DNA of 45,432 nucleotides, taken from NCBI GenBank assembly GCA_036557785.1, contig DATBGZ010000005.1:1-45432 (forward strand). Reading direction: 5' to 3'. This DNA comes from DATBGZ01 sp036557785. Its GTDB lineage: Bacteria > Actinomycetota > Actinomycetes > Mycobacteriales > Micromonosporaceae. The notes beneath the pieces were generated by a model. It had not been told where the DNA came from and did no database searches. It saw nothing but the letters and a program-made list of their open reading frames with translations. Position 1 is the first letter of the stretch. Each line of letters starts with the position of its first letter. Positions 38,911 through 45,432 of this stretch are shown here, one piece after another. Made by a program: the position numbers and the translations under genes.

Positions 38911-39486
38911 ATGGATGGGGTGACGCTCTTCGCCGCCGGCCTCATCGGGGCTGGCGTCGCCGTGCTCGCCGTAGTGGTGGCCGCGGTCGCCAAGCGCCGA
39001 GCCCGTGCCACCGTACGGCGACGAGATCCAGGCCCGCGGACAGTGCCCGGCCCGCGCCCCGCCTCGGCACGGCCCGGGGCGCCGGCACGCTCGGGTCCGA
39101 CCGCGCCACCTGCGGTGCGCACGAACGATGCGCGGTCGCGTACGGGCGGGCCACGGGGTGGATTCCGCCCGCCCGTAGCGGCGCTGGGCGGCGAAACCCT
39201 GCAGCTCGGTCCCGTACCGGCCTGGAAGCTGCCCGTCCGCGCCCGCAATGCGGCCGGGGCGCCGCCCACGCCACCCGCTCAGGCCAAGCCCGGCCGCACG
39301 AGCGCCGAGTACACGTCGGTTGCCGCGCTGGCGGGATTGGCCGAAGAGCAGGTCGCCCCGGATCCGGCGGAGGGTGCCGGGGCGCGGACGGCCGCCGAGC
39401 CGCGAGGCGGTCCCTCGGTGGCCACGAACGCCAGCCGCCGGCATGACCGGCCCACCGCCGCCGGCCGGGGCTCGCCCGCGCGGTAG
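38911..39486 (+). CDS. small membrane-anchored protein of unknown function
   Basis: The 191-residue product has one N-terminal transmembrane helix (LFAAGLIGAGVAVLAVVVAA, residues 6-25) followed by KRRARA, so the rest should be cytoplasmic. The remainder is Pro/Ala/Arg-rich and mostly low complexity, with GGETLQLGPVPAWKLPVR as the only distinctive patch. Third codon positions are strongly GC-rich, supporting a real gene. The ATG at 38911 was chosen as the first codon before the helix; a GTG at 38920 has a better purine tract. It lies divergent from pccB and its TAG forms part of the birA -10 box. Confidence 0.6.
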   Translation: MDGVTLFAAGLIGAGVAVLAVVVAAVAKRRARATVRRRDPGPRTVPGPRPASARPGAPARSGPTAPPAVRTNDARSRTGGPRGGFRPPVAALGGETLQLGPVPAWKLPVRARNAAGAPPTPPAQAKPGRTSAEYTSVAALAGLAEEQVAPDPAEGAGARTAAEPRGGPSVATNASRRHDRPTAAGRGSPAR

Positions 39487-39489
39487 CGT
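39484..39489 (+). promoter_or_regulatory. leaderless -10 box of birA, overlapping the upstream stop codon
   Basis: TAGCGT is followed by 7 nt and the GTG at 39497. Its first three bases are the TAG stop of the preceding gene (39484-39486). Confidence 0.6.
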
Positions 39490-39496
39490 GCCGGGG

Positions 39497-40384
39497 GTGG
39501 GCGAGGCGGAGCTGACCCGGGCTCTGGTGAGGCCGGGCGGGTTGTGGTCGCGGATCAAGGTGGTGGCCGAGACCGGGTCGACCAATGCCGACGTGGCGGC
39601 ACTCGCGCGCGCCGGTACGCCCGAAGGGTTCGTGCTGATCGCCGAGAGCCAGCGGGCCGGCCGGGGTCGGATGGGGCGGCCCTGGCAAGCCCCGCCGGCG
39701 ACCGCGCTCACGATGAGCGTGCTGCTGCGCCCCCGGTCGGTTGCCCCGTCCCGGCTCGGTTGGCTGCCGCTGCTCGCCGGGGTCGCGGTGGTCGGGGCCT
39801 GTGCCGAGCTGCCCGGCCTTGTCCCAGCGCTCAAGTGGCCCAACGACCTGCTCACGCGAGCGACCGAGCCCGGTCCTGTGGCCGGGGGCTGGGGCAAGTG
39901 CGGCGGAATCCTCGCCGAGGCGGTTGAGCCCGACGCGGTCGTGGTTGGGATCGGCATCAATGTGTCTCAGGATCGCGAGCAGCTCCCCCCGCCACCGGAC
40001 CCGCTCGCGTACCCGCCGACATCGCTCGCGCTCGCCGGCGTGGCCTGTGAGCGCGAACAGCTCGCCGTACAGGTGCTGCGAGGCCTGTCCCACTGGTACG
40101 GCCGCTGGCTCGCGGAACGCGGAGACCCGGCCGGCTCCGGGGTCCTCGCCGCGTACCGGGCACACTGCGCCACGCTCGGCGTGCAGGTGGCGGCCATGCT
40201 GCCCGACGGCGTCGTGCTCCGCGGCACCGCGACCGGCGTCGATGTACATGGCCGTCTCGTCGTTGCCACGGACACGCACCGGCGCAGGCTTGCCGCGGGG
40301 GACGTGCACCACATCCGGGCCGTCTCGGGTGCCGTCGATGGTCCACCGGTTCAGCCGAGGGTGCCGCTGGCGCCCGGCCACTAG
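39497..40384 (+). CDS. birA: biotin-[acetyl-CoA-carboxylase] ligase
   Basis: BirA activates biotin with ATP and attaches it to the lysine of biotinyl domains, here most likely the carboxylase alpha subunit at 31006. The 295-residue product lacks the DNA-binding domain (class I ligase) and has ETGSTNADVAALARAG, the biotin/AMP loop QRAGRGRMGRPW, LKWPNDLL and KCGGILAEAV, then the C-terminal SH3-like domain. The GTG at 39497 is supported by the TAGCGT box; a GTG at 39488 lies inside the box and is less likely. Confidence 0.95.
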   Translation: MGEAELTRALVRPGGLWSRIKVVAETGSTNADVAALARAGTPEGFVLIAESQRAGRGRMGRPWQAPPATALTMSVLLRPRSVAPSRLGWLPLLAGVAVVGACAELPGLVPALKWPNDLLTRATEPGPVAGGWGKCGGILAEAVEPDAVVVGIGINVSQDREQLPPPPDPLAYPPTSLALAGVACEREQLAVQVLRGLSHWYGRWLAERGDPAGSGVLAAYRAHCATLGVQVAAMLPDGVVLRGTATGVDVHGRLVVATDTHRRRLAAGDVHHIRAVSGAVDGPPVQPRVPLAPGH

Positions 40385-40428
40385 ATTCGACGCCGATACG
40401 GCGTGTAGAACCCCCCAAGGAGGTACGC

Positions 40429-40980
40429 GTGGCTTTCCCCGAAGAGTCCCTGTCAGAAGGCGAAGAGGTGAGGCTGCATGCGCATCCACACGCCATCGCC
40501 ATGTTCTGGCCAGTGTTCTGGGCGATTGTGTCGATCGGCGGTGGGGCGGTGGGCGCCTTCTTCACGCTCGATAACCCGGTTCTTGCCGGCGTCATCGGCG
40601 TCATAGGCCTCGCCCTGTTCGTCTGGCTTTCCCTCTCGCCGTACATCGTGTGGCGTAGCACCCACTACGTCTTCACGTCCAAGCAGGTGCTCCTGCGCAG
40701 CGGCGTGTTCAGCCGAACCGAACGAGGCATTCCCCTCAACAAGGTCAACGACGTGCGCACGAACCAGACCCTGCTCGACCGGATCCTGCACTCCGGCTCG
40801 ATCCTGATCGAGTCCGCTGGCGAGCACGGGCAGTCCGAGTTGCACCGGGTGCCGCAAGCGATCAAGGTGAGCAACACGCTCAAGGACCTGGTCGAGTCCG
40901 ATACGGACAGGCACAGCCTCGACGAGGATGAGTTGCGCTCCGCCCTCAAGGAGAACCGCGAGGCTGGCGGCCACCTCTAG
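40429..40980 (+). CDS. PH domain-containing membrane protein (bPH2/YdbS-like)
   Basis: The 183-residue product has two transmembrane helices (about residues 27-45 and 52-70). A bacterial PH domain follows from about residue 75, with HYVFTSKQVLLRSGVFSRTE, PLNKVNDVRTNQTLLDRIL and GSILIESAGE. The molecular role of this family is unknown. The GTG start has a perfect AAGGAGG (40418-40424), unlike its leaderless neighbours. A TAGATT (40382-40387) overlapping the birA stop is a possible -10. A strong terminator follows. Confidence 0.9.
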   Translation: MAFPEESLSEGEEVRLHAHPHAIAMFWPVFWAIVSIGGGAVGAFFTLDNPVLAGVIGVIGLALFVWLSLSPYIVWRSTHYVFTSKQVLLRSGVFSRTERGIPLNKVNDVRTNQTLLDRILHSGSILIESAGEHGQSELHRVPQAIKVSNTLKDLVESDTDRHSLDEDELRSALKENREAGGHL

Positions 40981-41012
40981 GACGAGGAAGCACGTAACGG
41001 GTTCAAGCGCGG

Positions 41013-41052
41013 CGAAGGGGGCTCCCACCGGTCACGGTGGGAGCCCCCTTCG
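41013..41052. terminator. strong bidirectional terminator
   Basis: Two perfectly complementary 18-nt arms (41013-41030 and 41035-41052) flank a GTCA loop. It lies between the convergent PH-domain and GtrA genes, and AAGG/CCTT at the base gives a short T-containing end on both strands. No long T-run is needed in high-GC genomes. Confidence 0.85.
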
Positions 41053-41102
41053 GTCGTCGGATTCGCTGGGCGGGTGCCCGGGTGCCCGGGGGCGCGGCAG
41101 CG

Positions 41103-41897
41103 TCAGTGGCGGGCGTTGGGCTCGGTGCCCTCAGCCGTTACCGGGCCCCGGTCGAGCAACTCGTCCAGCTCGAGCTGGACCATCTCATCGCACAGGTCCT
41201 CGTCCTGCAGGCCCTCGTCCTGCAGGCCCTCGTCCTGCAGGTCCTCGTCCTGCAGGTCCTCGGGGACGCTGGTGGCAGGCAGGCTCACGATCGCGGGCAG
41301 CGCCGGTGCGGCCAGGACGGCGGTGCCGGTCCCCTCGACCGCGGCGTCCGCGGTGGCGACGGCCGTGTTCTTGAAGACGTGGGTGCGGTAGGCCCAGAAC
41401 CGGAACACCGTTCCGATCGCGATACCCACGAAGGTGCACGCGTTGAGCGCGACAAGGCTGGTCTCGTCGAACCCGTACTTGGCCAGGGCCACGATCCCCG
41501 TCTCGATCCCGAGACCCACGGCGTTGAAGACGAAGAACAGGGAGTACTCACGCCGCAGCGTGGACTTCGGCCGGTGCCGGTAGGTCCAGTAGCGGTTCAG
41601 GAAGTAGGCGCACGTGGTCGCTACCACGGTGGCGACCGCTTTGGCCTTCACCTCGCTGCCGCTGACCGCCACGAGCAGAGCGTTGAAGACGGCGAAGTTC
41701 ACGCCCAGATTGATCAGCCCGACCGTGCCGAACTTCGCGACCTCATCGGTGATGGCGTGGAACCGCTCCGGCACCCGGCTCAGGAGCACCGCCTTGGCAT
41801 CACCGAGACCATCCAGCAGCCGGCGCCCAGCGCGGCGGGCCTTGTGGAGCGCTGGAGTGATTCGAGTCGATACCGCGGTATCGCTGCCAGCGACCAT
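41103..41897 (-). CDS. GtrA family membrane protein with DLQDE-repeat tail
   Basis: GtrA proteins are small four-helix membrane proteins, proposed flippases for polyprenyl-linked sugars in cell-wall or O-antigen glycosylation. The 264-residue product has a charged 50-residue lead and four helices in about residues 50-165 (VGLINLGVNFAVFNALLVAV, the FLNRYWTYRHR loop, FVFNAVGLGIETGIVALAKY). A long acidic tail follows with five DLQDE/GLQDE pentapeptides encoded by 15-bp repeats. Family members are normally about 130-170 residues, so the tail is the odd part. No leaderless box or good ribosome-binding site was found, so the ATG at 41897 is uncertain. Confidence 0.88.
   Translation of the reverse strand: MVAGSDTAVSTRITPALHKARRAGRRLLDGLGDAKAVLLSRVPERFHAITDEVAKFGTVGLINLGVNFAVFNALLVAVSGSEVKAKAVATVVATTCAYFLNRYWTYRHRPKSTLRREYSLFFVFNAVGLGIETGIVALAKYGFDETSLVALNACTFVGIAIGTVFRFWAYRTHVFKNTAVATADAAVEGTGTAVLAAPALPAIVSLPATSVPEDLQDEDLQDEGLQDEGLQDEDLCDEMVQLELDELLDRGPVTAEGTEPNARH
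41186..41261 (-). repeat. 15-bp in-frame repeats in the gtrA-like tail
   Basis: About five units of a CTGCAGGnCCTCGTC motif (plus-strand reading) encode (E/D)xLQDE pentapeptides in the C-terminal tail of the GtrA-like protein. Copy number could vary without a frameshift. Confidence 0.8.
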
Positions 41898-42036
41898 CAG
41901 CCACCGCCCATTCGCGCAGCTTGCGAAGCGACAACCGCAAGCAATCCATGATCTAGCCTTGTCGGCACCCTGGATACCCTACGCGGTGTGCACGAGGGGT
42001 GGAGGGCACATCGGGCTGAATGATCTCAGGGGCAGA

Positions 42037-42537
42037 TCACGAACCGGCCAACGGCCCGACACGGAACACGTACCGTCGGTAGGCCCAGAACCGGAACAAC
42101 GACGCGAGTCCGACACCGAGGACGTTTCCGGAGAGGTTGTCGGCGAGCTGGGACTGGAGAATCGGCCAGTGACTTCCCAGCCAGTTGTGACTAATCCACA
42201 AGCAAGCGACGGTGATGCCAAGGCCGACGAGGTTAGCCACGAAGAAAAGTGGGTACTCGCGGGCGAGACCTGAGCGTTCCCGGTGCCGCCAGGTCCAGAA
42301 CCGGTTGCCGATGAAGGCCGCCGTGGCCGCGACCACGGTCGAGATGACCTTTGGCAGGATCGGCTCTCCGAGCGGGCCGCGCAGGAGGTTGAACAGTCCG
42401 ATGTCAATGCAGTAGCAGAGCGCGCCCACGATCCCGAACTTGCCGATCTCCCGCAGGAGACCCTCGAATCGGGCCAACAGGGCTCGCGCCAGAGCGGTCG
42501 GCACCCGCCGTTCCTGCGCAACCCCGGGTGAGTTCAC
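42037..42537 (-). CDS. GtrA family membrane protein
   Basis: The 166-residue product has the normal GtrA length and four helices, with IGKFGIVGALCYCIDIGLFN, the TAAFIGNRFWTWRHRERSG loop and FFVANLVGLGITVACLWIS. Like its neighbour it keeps the N-R-(Y/F)-W-T-(Y/W)-R-H-R loop between helices two and three. It starts at a GTG (42537) with TACGCT 7 nt upstream. Two GtrA genes in tandem, 139 bp apart, suggest two polyprenyl-sugar export routes or an old duplication; similarity between them is moderate. Confidence 0.9.
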   Translation of the reverse strand: MNSPGVAQERRVPTALARALLARFEGLLREIGKFGIVGALCYCIDIGLFNLLRGPLGEPILPKVISTVVAATAAFIGNRFWTWRHRERSGLAREYPLFFVANLVGLGITVACLWISHNWLGSHWPILQSQLADNLSGNVLGVGLASLFRFWAYRRYVFRVGPLAGS

Positions 42538-42544
42538 GCGGGTG

Positions 42545-42550
42545 AGCGTA
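42545..42550 (-). promoter_or_regulatory. leaderless -10 box of the second GtrA gene
   Basis: TACGCT on the minus strand followed by 7 nt and the GTG at 42537. Confidence 0.55.
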
Positions 42551-42635
42551 CCCGCCGGCCCACCGGCCGGGGTGGCGTGGCGGCAGATGCCTCCATTGGC
42601 GTCCGTACGGGCGGAAAGCCCTTGCCTGGACGACT

Positions 42636-42672
42636 TGTGAACAACCGCACAAGAACGATGCGGTTCTTCACA
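42636..42672. promoter_or_regulatory. 14-bp dyad upstream of pckG (candidate operator)
   Basis: TGTGAACAACCGCA (42636-42649) and TGCGGTTCTTCACA (42659-42672) are inverted complements matching at 13 of 14 positions, with a 9-nt spacer. The patch is AT-richer than its surroundings. The outer TGTGA and TCACA resemble CRP-family half sites but are too far apart for one CRP dimer, so another regulator or an RNA hairpin is as likely. pckG is the obvious target gene. Confidence 0.6.
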
Positions 42673-42839
42673 CCCAAGGCCGCTCCCGAGGCCAACTTTG
42701 GCGGCCTAACCTGAGCCAATCCGGTTGAGTTCGCGAGCGATGCGTCGCCGGCACGGGCCGCCATGTCGGCCGACCCGTGACGACGCCGGAGCAACGTCAG
42801 CACTGAACCCGGTCAGCGTCGACCAGAGGAGCCCCGAAG

Positions 42840-44672
42840 ATGACCGCATTGGCAGGTGTCAACCCCGTCGAAGACTCCGCCCCGACCCGCCATGCCTCGT
42901 TGCTCGCCTGGGTGGGCCAGGTGGCCGAGCTGACCACCCCCGACCAGATCGTCTGGTGCACCGGCTCGCGCGAGGAATGGGACCGGCTCGCGGCCGAACT
43001 CGTCGAGAGGGGTGCGCTCGTCCCGCTGGACCCGGTGAAGCGGCCCAACTCCTTCTGGGCTCGTACGGATCCCTCCGATGTGGCCCGGGTCGAGCAGCGC
43101 ACCTTCATCTGCTCGGTCGATCCGGCCGACGCGGGCCCCACCAACAACTGGGTGGCCCCGGCCGAGATGAAGGCGACCATGACCGAGCTCTATCGGGGCT
43201 GCATGCGGGGGCGGACCCTGTATGTCATCCCGTTCTGCATGGGCTCCCTCGACGCGGAGCAGCCGATGTTCGGGGTTCAGATCACCGATAGCGCATATGT
43301 AGTGCTATCCATGCACATCATGACCCGGATGGGCGTGAGCGTGCTGGAGCGGATGGGCGCCGACGCGCCGTTCGTGCCGGCGTTGCACTCGGTCGGCGCC
43401 CCGCTCGAGCCGGGCCAGGCGGACGTCATCTGGCCCTGCAACGACACGAAGTACATCTCGCAGTTCCCGGAGACCCGGGAGATCTGGTCGTACGGCTCGG
43501 GGTACGGCGGCAACTCGTTGCTCGGCAAGAAGTGCTACTCGCTGCGGATCGCCAGCGTGATGGGGCGCGACGAGGGCTGGCTGGCCGAACACATGTTGAT
43601 CCTCAAGCTCACCTCGCCCGAGCAGAAGGTGCACTACATCGCGGCCGCGTTCCCCTCCGCCTGCGGGAAGACCAACCTCGCCATGCTCGAGCCGACCGTC
43701 CCCGGCTGGAAGGTCGAGACGCTCGGCGACGACATCGCCTGGATGCGGTTCGGGGACGACGGCCGCCTCTACGCGACCAACCCTGAGTACGGGCTCTTCG
43801 GGGTGGCACCGGGTACGGACTGGAAGACCAACCCCAACGCGATGCGGACGCTGGCGCGAGGCAACTCCATATTTACCAATGTGGCGATGACCGACGATGG
43901 CGACGTGTGGTGGGAGGGCATGGGGAACCCGCCCGCACACCTGACCGACTGGCACGGCAAGGACTGGACGCCCGAGAGCGCAACCCCGTCCAGCCACCCG
44001 AACTCGCGCTTCTGCACGCCGATCACGCAGTGCCCGATCCTGGCGCCGGAGTACGAGGACCCGAAGGGCGTGCCGATCTCCGCGATCCTCTTCGGCGGGC
44101 GGCGCAAGACCACGATCCCCCTGGTGACCGAGGCGCGCGACTGGGTGCATGGCGTCTACCTCGGGGCGACGCTCTCCTCGGAGACGACCGCCGCGGCGGT
44201 GGGCGAGGTCGGCGTGGTCCGGCGTGATCCGATGGCGATGCTGCCCTTCATCGGCTACAACGCGGGCGACTACCTCAGCCACTGGATCGCCATCGGCAAG
44301 GCGGCCAACGACGCCGCCGTGCTGCCACGGATCTTCTACGTGAACTGGTTCCGGCGCGGCGAAGGCGGGCGGTTCCTCTGGCCCGGGTACGGCGAGAACT
44401 CCCGGGTGCTCAAGTGGGTCGTGCAGCGCCTGGAGGGGACGGTCGGTGCCGTCCAGACGCCGATCGGCCACGTGCCGACGCCGGAGTCGCTGGACCTCTC
44501 GGGGCTGGACGTGTCGCAGGACGACCTCGCCGCGGCGCTGCGGGTCGATCTCGACGAGTGGCGGGCGGAGATCCCGTTGGTGACCGAGTGGTTCACAAAG
44601 TTCGGCGACAAGTTGCCCGCCGTGCTCTGGGCCGAACTCGACGCGCTGAAGGCCCGCCTCGGTATGGCGTAG
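42840..44672 (+). CDS. pckG: phosphoenolpyruvate carboxykinase (GTP)
   Basis: PckG converts oxaloacetate and GTP to PEP, GDP and CO2, the entry to gluconeogenesis. The 610-residue product has the oxaloacetate-binding TEL(Y)RGCMRGRTLYVIPFCMGS region, the P-loop AAFPSACGKT with catalytic Cys275, GDDIAWMRFGDDGRLYATNPE with metal ligands, and the nucleotide-binding FLWPGYGENSRVLKW near residue 512. Length and motifs are those of the GTP enzyme, not the ATP enzyme. The ATG follows AGAGGAG. A conspicuous dyad lies about 170 bp upstream. Confidence 0.98.
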   Translation: MTALAGVNPVEDSAPTRHASLLAWVGQVAELTTPDQIVWCTGSREEWDRLAAELVERGALVPLDPVKRPNSFWARTDPSDVARVEQRTFICSVDPADAGPTNNWVAPAEMKATMTELYRGCMRGRTLYVIPFCMGSLDAEQPMFGVQITDSAYVVLSMHIMTRMGVSVLERMGADAPFVPALHSVGAPLEPGQADVIWPCNDTKYISQFPETREIWSYGSGYGGNSLLGKKCYSLRIASVMGRDEGWLAEHMLILKLTSPEQKVHYIAAAFPSACGKTNLAMLEPTVPGWKVETLGDDIAWMRFGDDGRLYATNPEYGLFGVAPGTDWKTNPNAMRTLARGNSIFTNVAMTDDGDVWWEGMGNPPAHLTDWHGKDWTPESATPSSHPNSRFCTPITQCPILAPEYEDPKGVPISAILFGGRRKTTIPLVTEARDWVHGVYLGATLSSETTAAAVGEVGVVRRDPMAMLPFIGYNAGDYLSHWIAIGKAANDAAVLPRIFYVNWFRRGEGGRFLWPGYGENSRVLKWVVQRLEGTVGAVQTPIGHVPTPESLDLSGLDVSQDDLAAALRVDLDEWRAEIPLVTEWFTKFGDKLPAVLWAELDALKARLGMA

Positions 44673-44731
44673 TTACCTACCGTTACGGGTGGCGGCCACT
44701 AGCCGACACTCCGAGGTCTTGCGGGGGCCGC

Positions 44732-44737
44732 TAGGCT
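44732..44737 (+). promoter_or_regulatory. leaderless -10 box of the cis-prenyltransferase gene
   Basis: TAGGCT is followed by 7 nt and the GTG at 44745, the same as before the polytopic membrane protein gene at 25109. Confidence 0.55.
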
Positions 44738-44744
44738 ACGCAGG

Positions 44745-45432
44745 GTGAACAGCCATGCTGGCCGGCTCGCGAGCCTCGCCGGGGTCCGGGCACTCGTGTC
44801 CCGCCCTGAGCGACGGGTGCGGCAGCTTCTCTACCGGGTGTACGAACGGCGACTCCGTGCGGCCCTGGTCGGCAAGCCGATGCCGCGGCACGTGGGCGTG
44901 ATGTGCGACGGGAACCGGCGCTGGGCACGGTCGATGGGTTTCGTGGACCCCAACGACGGTCACCGGGTGGGAGCGGAGAACGTCAAGCACCTGCTCGAGT
45001 GGTGCGACGAGGCTGGCGTCGAGCACGTCACGCTCTACCTGCTGGCCACCGACAACCTGCGCCGGCCGGCCAAGGAGCTCGACCCGCTGCTGCAGATCAT
45101 CGAAAACCTCGCCGCCGAGCTGGCCGACCAGGGCATCGCGGCGTTCACCCATGCGGTCGGCGTCGATCCGAGCCAGCCCGATCAACCGAGCGTTCCGGCC
45201 GGAAAGTGGTGGGACGACTACGGTTGGTGGGGGCTGGCGTTCCTCAAGGCGTATCTCTTGACTGGCAAGGACGAGAAATACCTGAACTGCGCGAGGGCCT
45301 GCTGGCAGTTCATGGAAAAGGGCGGGCGCCATTACCTCGATCCGGACCCACCGGAAGGCAAGAGAGGCGGGACCTGGAATCATTCGCCCGAGGACGGAAC
45401 ATCCGCAGGGGTGCAGAACACCATCACCAACT
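44745..45432 (+). CDS. uppS: cis-prenyltransferase (UppS-like) N-terminus joined in frame to a GH76-like segment, partial
   Basis: Residues 1-130 are a polyprenyl diphosphate synthase: PRHVGVMCDGNRRWARSMG with the catalytic Asp55, GHRVGAENVKHLLEWCDEAG, LYLLATDNLRRPAKEL and LLQIIENLAAELADQG. The C-terminal half expected next, with its VGALDLLP-like and R.RSEGR-like motifs, is not there. From about residue 140 the same frame reads AGKWWDDYGWWGLAFLKAYL, YLNCARACWQFMEKGGR, GGTWNHSP and QNTITN, which resemble GH76 (alpha-1,6-mannanase-like) hydrolases, including the Asp-Asp pair. GC and codon use drop at the same place. The frame is open to the window edge. It may be an assembly chimera at a contig end. 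Confidence 0.7.
   Translation, partial: MNSHAGRLASLAGVRALVSRPERRVRQLLYRVYERRLRAALVGKPMPRHVGVMCDGNRRWARSMGFVDPNDGHRVGAENVKHLLEWCDEAGVEHVTLYLLATDNLRRPAKELDPLLQIIENLAAELADQGIAAFTHAVGVDPSQPDQPSVPAGKWWDDYGWWGLAFLKAYLLTGKDEKYLNCARACWQFMEKGGRHYLDPDPPEGKRGGTWNHSPEDGTSAGVQNTITN

Larger units (their letters stand above)
42538..42839. other. GtrA-pckG divergent intergenic region (302 bp)
   Basis: The region holds the leaderless -10 box of the GtrA gene (42545-42550), a near-perfect 14-bp dyad (42636-42672), a possible -10 TAACCT (42707-42712) without a good -35, and the pckG Shine-Dalgarno AGAGGAG shortly before 42840. No gene is seen. Confidence 0.6.

Noticed and set aside
37222..39960. A 912-codon version of the carboxylase beta gene
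   Set aside because: The added N-terminal 370 or so residues overlap the 38911 gene and birA antisense and have no similarity; the GTG at 38829 with its TACCAT box gives the normal family length.
42636..42672. The pckG dyad as a single CRP/GlxR site
   Set aside because: The TGTGA and TCACA pieces are separated by far more than the 6 bp required for a CRP-family dimer.

Overview
The window looks like a chromosomal segment of a high-GC actinomycete (Actinomycetia). The support is GC-rich third codon positions, frequent GTG and TTG starts, an actinobacterial acyl-CoA carboxylase epsilon subunit, a GTP-dependent PEP carboxykinase, a DUF222 (13E12-type) remnant, TANNNT -10 elements and many apparently leaderless genes. 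It cannot be placed to genus by eye; neighbours in Frankiales or Micromonosporales are plausible.

Positions 1-20064 are the classical ribosomal super-cluster, all on the + strand: the last codons of fusA, then tuf, the S10 block (rpsJ rplC rplD rplW rplB rpsS rplV rpsC rplP rpmC rpsQ), the spc block (rplN rplX rplE rpsN rpsH rplF rplR rpsE rpmD rplO secY adk map infA rpmJ), the alpha block (rpsM rpsK rpsD rpoA rplQ) and truA. Many junctions are stop/start overlaps (ATGA, GTGA, TGATG, TAATG), so translational coupling is expected. Two junctions, before rpsN and before rplR, carry tandem duplications of the ribosome-binding/start region that create chains of very short overlapping reading frames. 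Several ribosomal proteins carry long low-complexity tails: L22 basic, L17 very acidic, S3, S5, and S9 at its N-terminus.

Positions 20065-25700 hold a proline-rich single-pass membrane protein, an RsmC-like methyltransferase, an ABC-F ATPase and a polytopic membrane protein of unknown function. A 588-bp intergenic region follows, with a perfect 15-bp inverted repeat and a strong promoter. Positions 25698-28345 are rplM-rpsI with a clear intrinsic terminator, then glmM. Next come a protein O-mannosyltransferase divergent from rsmI, then a lipid-precursor and biotin block. That block contains the biotinylated acyl-CoA carboxylase alpha subunit, a drug-exporter-like ABC pair, an O-methyltransferase, maf, a decayed DUF222 gene, the carboxylase epsilon and beta subunits, a small membrane protein and birA. 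BirA would biotinylate the alpha subunit, which works with the beta and epsilon subunits. The right end has a PH-domain membrane protein, a strong bidirectional terminator, two GtrA-family flippase-like proteins, pckG, and a cis-prenyltransferase gene that runs off the window.

I see no CRISPR array, tRNA, rRNA, intact insertion sequence or obvious novel defence system. The most notable signals are four. (1) A recurring -10 hexamer 6-8 nt, usually 7 nt, before start codons that lack a Shine-Dalgarno, at about a dozen genes; this reads as leaderless promoters and fixes several starts. (2) The last gene joins, in frame, a cis-prenyltransferase N-terminus to a GH76-like glycoside hydrolase segment with lower-GC codon use, either a contig-end chimera or a real fusion. 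(3) The relay-like mini-reading frames before rpsN and rplR. (4) Several clean dyads upstream of rplM, pckG and the ABC exporter, and between the mannosyltransferase and rsmI.
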